The position numbers and the translations under genes were made by a program. From Streptomyces sp. NBC_00554 (GTDB lineage: Bacteria > Actinomycetota > Actinomycetes > Streptomycetales > Streptomycetaceae), in contig NZ_CP107799.1 of the NCBI RefSeq assembly GCF_041431135.1, positions 7,130,001-7,194,000 on the forward strand: 64,000 nucleotides of DNA, written 5' to 3'. Below the pieces are notes generated by a model, which did not search any database, had not been told where the DNA came from, and saw only the letters and a list, made by a program, of their open reading frames with translations. Shown piece by piece: positions 58,426 through 64,000 of the stretch (positions within the stretch are counted from its first letter, which is position 1; every line of letters starts with the position of its first letter).

Positions 58426-60254
58426 CCCAGTGACTCCCGGACCAGTGACTGCCGCAGCGCCGCCAGCCCGTACCTCTTCTCGATGTCCACGCCCTCCCCG
58501 TAGTGGTGTTCCTCCAGCAGGGGCAGGATCTTCGTTCGCCAGGTCCGCTCCAGACCGCCCTCCCGGTAGACGCCCTTCTTCATCAGGTATGAGGGCCCGA
58601 TACGGAAGTCGGCATCGTCGATCCGGGAGTTGAGCGCGTCGAGGAGATCGGCAGGCTCGCTGTCCTTGCCCTCCTTGGTCAGCCAGCGGCGCAGCAGCCC
58701 GCTCGTCGGCTCCGTGCGGGGAGACAGCTCGACGAAGGCGAAGCGGCGACGCATCGCGGTGTCCACCAGCGCGATCGACCGGTCGGCGGTGTTCATGGTG
58801 CCGATCACGAACAGGTTCTTCGGAAGCGCGAAGTCGTCGCCGGAGTAAGGAAGTTGAACGGACTTGTTCCGGTATTCGAGGAGGAAGTACAGCTCGCCGA
58901 AGACCTTGGCCAGATTGGCGCGGTTGATCTCGTCGATGATCAGGAAGTGCGGGATGTGCCGGTTGCCCTCGCGGCCCGCGAGTGCGGCCAGCTCGCGTAG
59001 GGGACCCGCGGTGATCCGGAAGGCGACCTCTTTCGTCTTCGGGTCCTCCTTCGGCCGGAACCCCTCGACGAAGTCCTCGTACGCGTACGCGGGATGGAAC
59101 TGGATGAGTTTCACCTGCTCGGGCCCGCCGCCCAGGAACTCGGCGAGTTTGAGTGCCAGATACGTCTTGCCGGTACCCGGAGGGCCGTACAGCACCAACT
59201 GCCGCTCGTCCGCGAGCAGATCGCGCACCTCGCGCAGCCACTCGGTGTCGTGCACCAGCAGCTCGGCCGTCAGCTCGTCCGTGGGGTCCGGCAATTCCAG
59301 CTCCCGACGGGCGACCAGGGCTGGGATCTCCCCACTCGGATCGCGCTCTATGGCCTCGGCCTCCTCCACCAGCTCCTCGTCGCTCAGGCCGAGCCCTTCG
59401 ACGAGCGCCTGGACCGCGGAGAGGTCGACGACGTCGTGCTGGATCGACAGCTTCTGCTGAAGCTCCTCCGGCAGATCGTCGTACGGGTATCCGGTCGGCT
59501 GCCAGTCCACCGGTCGGCGCAGGTTGGACCGCCGGTCATCGGACTCCGTCTGCTCCGCCTCGCCGGTGATTTCACCGACGTACAGCTGCCCACCGGAGAT
59601 CGTGCACACCGTGTCGCCGGGCTTCATACGGGAGAGGAAGGAGTGCATCTCCTCGACGAGCTGCTGCTTCTGGCCGTATGTGGCCGTCGACTCGTAGTCC
59701 TCCTGGACGAAGGTGCGCAGGTCGTCCTTGCTGGTGCCTTGGCGCACGCCCTGCCGGAGTCGAGAGGCGGCGAGCGAGACACGGCCTTCGGGAAGCCAGA
59801 GGCGCTGGACCAGGTCAAGACCGGTGACGTTCGAACCACGGATCAGCCAGGGGCGGTTGGGGCCCATCCATACACCGGGCATGAAGTCACCCAGGGGGCG
59901 GTTGTCCTCGGCCTTCCAGTCGACCCAGCCGTTGGCGCTGCGGCCGGTCAGCACCGCCGCAGCCTCGGAGGAGGAGTTGAACGTGATGGTGCCGGCGGTC
60001 TCCAGCCAGGTCGGCCACTTCTGCGAGGCCACGATCTGTCCCTGTCGGATCAGCTCCTCGCGCAATCGGTGGGCGGAAGCCACGCGCGTGGCGAACGACG
60101 GCACCACCTCGGGCCGCACGGGCTGCCCCGCACCGACTACGAACTTCCGGCTGCCGTTGGTCCCCATCTCGTCGGTCTGCCGTCCGAGGGCCGTCGGCCC
60201 GCGATTGGGCAACCGCAGCTGGAACTCCGGATACTTCGTGTGCTCGTCCACCAT
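58422..60254 (-). CDS. McrB-like AAA+ NTPase fused to an N-terminal DUF4357-like domain
   Basis: A 610-residue protein. Residues about 75-125 contain SSSEAAAVLTGRSANGWVDWK, the pattern of DUF4357 domains. A middle segment (FLSRMKPGDTVCTISGGQLYVGEITGEAE, about 215-245) looks like a PUA/SH3-type beta barrel that may read modified DNA. The AAA+ core has Walker A YGPPGTGKTYLALKLAEF, Walker B FLIIDEINRANLAKVFGEL and the McrB-specific GTMNTADRSIALVDTAMRRRF. It is a motor/recognition subunit working with McrC. The ATG at 60254 follows GGGGGAG. The gene starts 115 bases after the toxin gene, long enough for its own promoter. Confidence 0.88.
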   Translation of the reverse strand: MVDEHTKYPEFQLRLPNRGPTALGRQTDEMGTNGSRKFVVGAGQPVRPEVVPSFATRVASAHRLREELIRQGQIVASQKWPTWLETAGTITFNSSSEAAAVLTGRSANGWVDWKAEDNRPLGDFMPGVWMGPNRPWLIRGSNVTGLDLVQRLWLPEGRVSLAASRLRQGVRQGTSKDDLRTFVQEDYESTATYGQKQQLVEEMHSFLSRMKPGDTVCTISGGQLYVGEITGEAEQTESDDRRSNLRRPVDWQPTGYPYDDLPEELQQKLSIQHDVVDLSAVQALVEGLGLSDEELVEEAEAIERDPSGEIPALVARRELELPDPTDELTAELLVHDTEWLREVRDLLADERQLVLYGPPGTGKTYLALKLAEFLGGGPEQVKLIQFHPAYAYEDFVEGFRPKEDPKTKEVAFRITAGPLRELAALAGREGNRHIPHFLIIDEINRANLAKVFGELYFLLEYRNKSVQLPYSGDDFALPKNLFVIGTMNTADRSIALVDTAMRRRFAFVELSPRTEPTSGLLRRWLTKEGKDSEPADLLDALNSRIDDADFRIGPSYLMKKGVYREGGLERTWRTKILPLLEEHHYGEGVDIEKRYGLAALRQSLVRESLG

Positions 60255-60369
60255 TGTCCCTGCTCCCCCTCGACAGAAAGCGACTGAAGATCCCTTGCAA
60301 CAGTAGGGGGGCCGCACTGACAACAGCACCGATCCGTACGGGCAGTTGCCGGCTACGCCCCAGGAGGCG

Positions 60370-60822
60370 TTACAGATCGTCGGGGAGCAAGCGGAAGGCA
60401 GGCTGACCGGTGAGCGGTCGGATCATGCGGAAGTGGCTGTCCGTGGTGAACATGTCCGCCGTCTGGAAGGCCGACGCCAGGGCGACATTCATCGCGTTGA
60501 CGAGCTCCACTCCCGCCCCGCCGTCCGCGTCCGCGTACCCCCGCATCACGGCCATGGCGCTCCGAAGATGTGGCGCGGTGTCGGGGATTTCGAACCGGCG
60601 GGCCTCCGCCTGGCCGGCGATGAAGTCGAGTGCGTTCATGGCCGCTGCGGGGCCGATCCGTGAGGTCAGCAGATAGTCGAGCTCCGTGAGCACCATGGAG
60701 GACACCACCAGGTGGCCTGTCCGGGCGACAGCAGCCCGGTGGGCTGCGTGGCGAGGATCCTTGGGTGTGAATAGCCGGTACAGGGCGTTGGTGCCAGCGA
60801 TCGCGACCGGAATGTCAGTCAT
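60370..60822 (-). CDS. PIN-domain protein (VapC-like) with degenerate active site
   Basis: A 150-residue PIN fold, normally an RNase with four acidic residues. Glu47 (VLTELDYLL) and Asp128 (FTTDSHF) are present, but the first Asp is Gly10 (AIAGTNALYRLF, where DTN is expected) and the third aligns with Asn109 (ELVNAMNVALA, where a DA pair is expected). Nuclease activity is therefore doubtful. The ATG overlaps the antitoxin gene by 8 bases, as in typical toxin-antitoxin pairs. It may be a binding or regulatory relic, or the pair may have been retained for control. Confidence 0.82.
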   Translation of the reverse strand: MTDIPVAIAGTNALYRLFTPKDPRHAAHRAAVARTGHLVVSSMVLTELDYLLTSRIGPAAAMNALDFIAGQAEARRFEIPDTAPHLRSAMAVMRGYADADGGAGVELVNAMNVALASAFQTADMFTTDSHFRMIRPLTGQPAFRLLPDDL

Positions 60823-61105
60823 CGGTCCCCGAGCCGTCGGTGGCTATGCCCATGCCTCGCAGCACCGCCTCGATCTCGTCGTCGTCCAGCACGGGGCCGC
60901 CCAGGTCCGGAAGGTCCAGCTCGCCCATGGGGTCGGTACGGAACGGGTAGACGGGCCGGCCCGTCAGCGCACCGCGGGGCGCGATGTCTGCGATGGGTAC
61001 CCCGTCCTTGGTGATGGTCACGGTCTCCCCGGCTGCCACACGGGCCAGGACCCGCGATGTCTGCTGGTTGAGTTGCCTCAGCGGGACCTCCGCGTTGTCA
61101 CTCAT
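60815..61105 (-). CDS. Phd/YefM family antitoxin
   Basis: A 96-residue antitoxin: the Phd N-terminal fold (EVPLRQLNQQTSRVLARVAAGETVTITKDGVPIADIAP) that binds DNA as a dimer, then an acidic C-terminal tail (LDDDEIEAVLRGMGIA) that would bind the PIN partner. Its stop overlaps the start of the PIN gene. The ATG at 61105 has GGGGAT upstream. It lies 51 bases after the 545-residue gene; whether it has its own promoter is unclear. Confidence 0.9.
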   Translation of the reverse strand: MSDNAEVPLRQLNQQTSRVLARVAAGETVTITKDGVPIADIAPRGALTGRPVYPFRTDPMGELDLPDLGGPVLDDDEIEAVLRGMGIATDGSGTDD

Positions 61106-61156
61106 ATCCCCAACGTACTACTCGTTCTACATGGCGGCGAGCGGCCGCCTTCCACC

Positions 61157-62794
61157 TCAGGTCAAGGTGTTGGTGAGGTGCGGACCGATGTAGCCGATGA
61201 GGATCCCGTGTTCGATGCAGGACCCGTCGTAGTAGTGCAAACGAGGCGCGACCGTGTTGCCACCGCCTATGCGCAGATGGGCGCCCATGAAGACCTTGCC
61301 GTCCGGATGCACGCCGTCGGGAACCGGGAATGTGCGCGTTTTGCGCCAGGCGCCGTTCGTCTTCACTGTCTTCGACTCGTCCCGGACGACCTTGCGGGGT
61401 GAGATGGCGTGTGACCCCTCGGGTGCGTCGGCGCACCATTGCTTGAAGTCGCAGTTCGCCTTTCCGGCCGAGGCCGCGTCGGCGAAGTCCTGGAGGGCCA
61501 GCAGGGCGTCCCAGGCCATGCGGACCCATGACGAGCCGTATGCCTGGTCGTCGAGCTCCAGGGTGTATTTGCGGCGTCCGGTGAAGTGCACGCGCGGCAT
61601 GGCATCGATCCGGTCCAGAATCTCGGCGAAGGACGTGGGCGCGTTCGCGGAGAGATCCACCGGCGCGTACGCCTGCTCTCCGGCGCCCAGTTCCAGCAGC
61701 CGCTTCTGCAGTTCCCGGACCTGCGCCTTGGCCTTGTGGAGCTCCTTGTACTGCTCGTCGTGGTCGACGACGAGTTGGGTCTCGTTGGTCTCCGCCTGGC
61801 GGAGTTCACGCTTGAGGTCGCTGATCTCGTCGGCCCTGACACGCTGCTCGCGCCCCGCCTCCTCAAGGATCTCCAGCAGGACGTCGTTCTCGTCACGCAG
61901 CCGCTCCAGTTCGGAACCGCCCACACCGTCCCTGGCCCGCGTCCGCATGACGGGTACGGAGTCCAGTGCGTCGGGCAGCGGCAGACGGGTGGCGAGGCTC
62001 TGCGGGAGCTGCGCCAGGATGCGTCGGGCCTGCTGCGGCCTCTCGGTGATCAGGCGTTTGGACATCACACGGTGCCGCTGACCGTCGGCGGGCCAGGCCG
62101 GGTCGACTCCGGGCAGGTACGTGCGGATGCCGCCGCTGTAGACACGGTGGTATTCCAGCGCCCGGTTGAGGGCCGACTCGGCGCTCGGTGTGAGGACGTA
62201 GAGAACGGCCAGCCCTGCCAGGGGGCGGACAAGAGGGTCGACCGTTCCTTCCAGCCAGGCGTCGAAATCCACACCGTACGGTGTGCTCGCCATGACGACG
62301 GGCAGGCGCCGGTCGGCGTCGCACAGTTCGTCGATGACGGATTCGACGTCCTCGGCCTCGATGACCTGAGGCATCGCGGTCACGTCCGCCCGGCCATCGC
62401 GTGCGTCGAGCACGTCGAGCAGGCTCTTGGCCAGCCGGGGTGTCTTGGCGGGTACGGGAATCGCGTCGGGGTCGTCGGGAAGGTGTTCGACGTCCAGTTG
62501 CACCCAGGTTGGCCCGTCGGCGATCTGCCGCGTCACCACGGTGGTTTGCCACGTGCCGCCCGGCGCGGTCTCCCGGAGCCGCCACCGTCCGTAGGTGCCG
62601 CTCGCGGCGGTGACCGAGTCGTGGTCGAGGGTGACCCCGTGGGCTATCTCGTTGCGGCCCTCGACGAAGGCATCGATGTTGTATTGCTTCGGCGGCTGGG
62701 TGAGCCAGTCGCGCAACTGCTTGTCGACCAGCGCCCCGGTCTTCACGTAGTCGGCCTGGCTGGTGACCACCATGCGGTAACGGCGGGCGTCCAT
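61157..62794 (-). CDS. 545-residue coiled-coil protein of unknown function
   Basis: Not recognised as a named family. Residues 1-290 form a mixed alpha/beta domain with conserved-looking RNEIAHGVTLDHDSV, MASTPYGVDFDAWLEGTVDPLVRPL and RHRVMSKRLITERPQQAR. A coiled coil follows (about 290-380, ELERLRDENDVLLEILEEAGREQRV onward). The last about 130 residues end in FMGAHLRIGGGN ... RLHYYDGSCIEHGILIGYIGPHLTN, which suggests a compact beta-rich toxin or nuclease-like domain. It is 40 bases after the 135-residue gene and co-directional with an SMC-like ATPase, so the three probably work together. The ATG at 62794 starts MDARRYRMVV. Confidence 0.7.
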   Translation of the reverse strand: MDARRYRMVVTSQADYVKTGALVDKQLRDWLTQPPKQYNIDAFVEGRNEIAHGVTLDHDSVTAASGTYGRWRLRETAPGGTWQTTVVTRQIADGPTWVQLDVEHLPDDPDAIPVPAKTPRLAKSLLDVLDARDGRADVTAMPQVIEAEDVESVIDELCDADRRLPVVMASTPYGVDFDAWLEGTVDPLVRPLAGLAVLYVLTPSAESALNRALEYHRVYSGGIRTYLPGVDPAWPADGQRHRVMSKRLITERPQQARRILAQLPQSLATRLPLPDALDSVPVMRTRARDGVGGSELERLRDENDVLLEILEEAGREQRVRADEISDLKRELRQAETNETQLVVDHDEQYKELHKAKAQVRELQKRLLELGAGEQAYAPVDLSANAPTSFAEILDRIDAMPRVHFTGRRKYTLELDDQAYGSSWVRMAWDALLALQDFADAASAGKANCDFKQWCADAPEGSHAISPRKVVRDESKTVKTNGAWRKTRTFPVPDGVHPDGKVFMGAHLRIGGGNTVAPRLHYYDGSCIEHGILIGYIGPHLTNTLT

Positions 62795-62834
62795 CGCGTC
62801 ACTCCTGACGTGCGTGGCGAGGTGGGGCGGGGAC

Positions 62835-63242
62835 TCAGGCTTTGCCGGCGGCCAGGACACGCAGCAGTTCACTCACGTCCTGGTGCCAGGCCCGCACTTC
62901 GGCGGGTGTGGGCGGCAGTTCGTACGTGTGGTGATGGCAGGCGGCGCTGAGGCCGGACCAGACGGCGTACCACTGGCGGGCGACGGAGGGGGTGACGTAC
63001 CACTGCAGGCAGAGCATCCGGGTGCGACCGCGGCTGCGGGTCATGCGAGGGCTGACCGTCTGCCAGTAGGCGTCGAGGGTCTCGTCGAGAGCCAGACGGA
63101 GCAGCATCGCCGCGGCGCGTGCTCGGACACCGGGGGTGAGGGTGGTGTCGCCCGGTGGGTTGAGCAGGTGGTCGGCGGCGGCGACAAGAGCGTTCGTGGA
63201 GAGACCACCACGGGGCGCGGAGGACTGGGTGCGACCGGTCAC
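62835..63242 (-). CDS. Small helical protein, HEPN-like
   Basis: 135 residues, nearly all alpha-helical: LSTNALVAAADHLLNPPG, ARAAAMLLRLALDETLDAYW, and WYAVWSGLSAACHHHTYELPPTPAEVRAWHQDVSELL. The last segment resembles helical HEPN-like or DUF4145-type adapters, but the canonical RxxxxH motif is not clear (candidate RMTRSRG and the ACHHH). The GTG overlaps the stop of the ATPase gene (GTGA), so the two are coupled; a complex with the ATPase is likely. Confidence 0.7.
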   Translation of the reverse strand: MTGRTQSSAPRGGLSTNALVAAADHLLNPPGDTTLTPGVRARAAAMLLRLALDETLDAYWQTVSPRMTRSRGRTRMLCLQWYVTPSVARQWYAVWSGLSAACHHHTYELPPTPAEVRAWHQDVSELLRVLAAGKA

Positions 63243-64000
63243 CGGGTCTGCACCGCCTTGGCGAGCCGCTCCGTACGCCTGACCAGATCACGGTGGTCGC
63301 CGACAGGCGTGGTCGGAGCCTGGTGGGAGGCCTGGTTCAGCAGCCGGATCAAGTCCCGTGCAGACGCGCCGTGATCGCGTGCGATCGCGTTGAGTACGTC
63401 GGCCGGTTGTGCTCCTTCCATGCCCATCGCGATCGCGGCGAGGCTTGTGAGGGGACCGGGCCGGGTGACCTTCTCCTGAATCTTGCTCTGCTCCAAGCCC
63501 GCCTCGTGAAGGGTGCGCCGGGCGATGCCCTGGTAAGCGGCCTCCACGGCGAGGCGGCACATCGAGGGCAGCACCCGGTCGGCCACCTCCGGCGGCAGGT
63601 GCGGGTCGAGGGCGACGGCCCTCGCCTCGTCCAGCGCCTGGCTCACCGGGTCGCTGACGGGGACGACTTCAACGACGGAGTCGGGCTGCCGGGAGACGGC
63701 CATGACCGTGGCTCGCAGGCCGAGGCGGTCGATGGCTTCCCCGAGCCGGGCGTCGTGGGTGAAGACGACGACCTGCCGGTGCCGGGCGTACAGATCGAGG
63801 ACCTTGGCGAGGCCGTCCACCTTCTCCGGGTCCATGGACTGCACCGGGTCGTCGATGATCACGAAGCCGAACGGACTGTCCTGGTGGGTGGCGCGAGGGA
63901 TGAACAGGGAGAGGGCGAGTGAGTGCAGCTCGCCCTGGCTCATGACGCCGAAGGCGGGCGCGTCGGCGTCGTCCACGGAGACGGGAAGACTGACCTGTCG
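63239..64000 (-). CDS. SMC/RecF-like AAA ATPase, C-terminal part (gene runs off the window)
   Basis: Open to the window edge; only the C-terminal about 253 residues are here. The ABC-type signature VMSQGELHSLALSLFIPRA, Walker B FGFVIIDDPVQSMDPEKVDG and the switch His in VVVFTHDARLGEAI are visible, followed by a helical C-terminal domain (VADRVLPSMCRLAVEAAYQGIARR ... LLNQASHQAP). The Walker A and coiled-coil arms should lie beyond 64000. Such large ATPases often drive phage-defence effectors. No start can be given; the GTG at 63976 is not the true one because the frame continues upstream. Confidence 0.85.
   Translation of the reverse strand, partial: RQVSLPVSVDDADAPAFGVMSQGELHSLALSLFIPRATHQDSPFGFVIIDDPVQSMDPEKVDGLAKVLDLYARHRQVVVFTHDARLGEAIDRLGLRATVMAVSRQPDSVVEVVPVSDPVSQALDEARAVALDPHLPPEVADRVLPSMCRLAVEAAYQGIARRTLHEAGLEQSKIQEKVTRPGPLTSLAAIAMGMEGAQPADVLNAIARDHGASARDLIRLLNQASHQAPTTPVGDHRDLVRRTERLAKAVQTR

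Noticed and set aside
1..64000. tRNA genes, CRISPR arrays, integrase or IS transposase
   Set aside because: None could be recognised by eye: no T-loop-like clusters in tRNA context, no regularly spaced identical repeats with unique spacers, and no transposase or integrase motifs.

Overview
The window is chromosomal DNA from a high-GC actinomycete, almost certainly a Streptomyces. The support is the extreme third-position GC bias, the frequent GTG starts and 4-base start/stop overlaps, Streptomyces-type families (SCO2322 family, SpoIIE-type PP2C phosphatase, DUF1275, an actinobacterial RNase H/phosphatase fusion), a type-A RNase P RNA gene, and several short repeats that I recognise as dispersed Streptomyces repeats. 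I see no tRNA, rRNA, CRISPR array, integrase or transposase.

Layout. 0-7.6 kb: a DUF1275 membrane protein, a secreted lytic-transglycosylase-like protein, then a five-gene minus-strand operon behind a cobalamin riboswitch. It encodes two membrane-anchored extracellular proteins followed by the T, A-A' and S subunits of an ECF importer, so it reads as a B12 capture-and-uptake locus. 7.6-16.9 kb: mixed genes (APH-like kinase, SDR with divergent LysR, PP2C phosphatase, STAND ATPase, MBL hydrolase, secreted trypsin-like protease). 17-40 kb: a dispersed catabolic regulon that looks like steroid side-chain or acyl-CoA degradation. It comprises aldehyde dehydrogenase plus ferredoxin, a KstR-like TetR regulator, an F420/LLM oxidoreductase, a 720-residue two-domain acyl-CoA dehydrogenase, and a MaoC hydratase / zinc alcohol dehydrogenase / SDR operon. 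Matches to TnnAACnnGTTnnA (KstR-type) and a second shared dyad CTGAC-N5-GTCAG lie in front of these genes. Interspersed are a glycosyltransferase/methyltransferase/barrel-protein cassette, a MITE-like element, an MFS exporter with an added C-terminal domain, and a two-component pair split by a MarR/oxidoreductase module.

40-52.6 kb: a housekeeping run (Nif3-like protein, zinc-ribbon coiled-coil protein, RNase HI/phosphatase, KDPG aldolase, YaaA, RNB ribonuclease, MerR, Uma2, AraC, EamA transporter) ending at rnpB, whose 5' end overlaps the transporter gene. Short repeats have invaded coding sequence in this part.

52.6-64 kb: directly after rnpB lies what looks like a defence island. It holds an N6-methylase-like gene with a degenerate catalytic motif, a UvrD-like helicase with a ParE-like N-terminus, McrC and a DUF4357-McrB fusion, a Phd/PIN pair whose PIN domain lacks two acidic residues, and a three-gene unit (545-residue coiled-coil protein, 135-residue HEPN-like protein, SMC/RecF-like ATPase) that runs off the window. 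This island, together with the riboswitch-controlled surface B12 locus and the two-motif regulon, are the most interesting parts.
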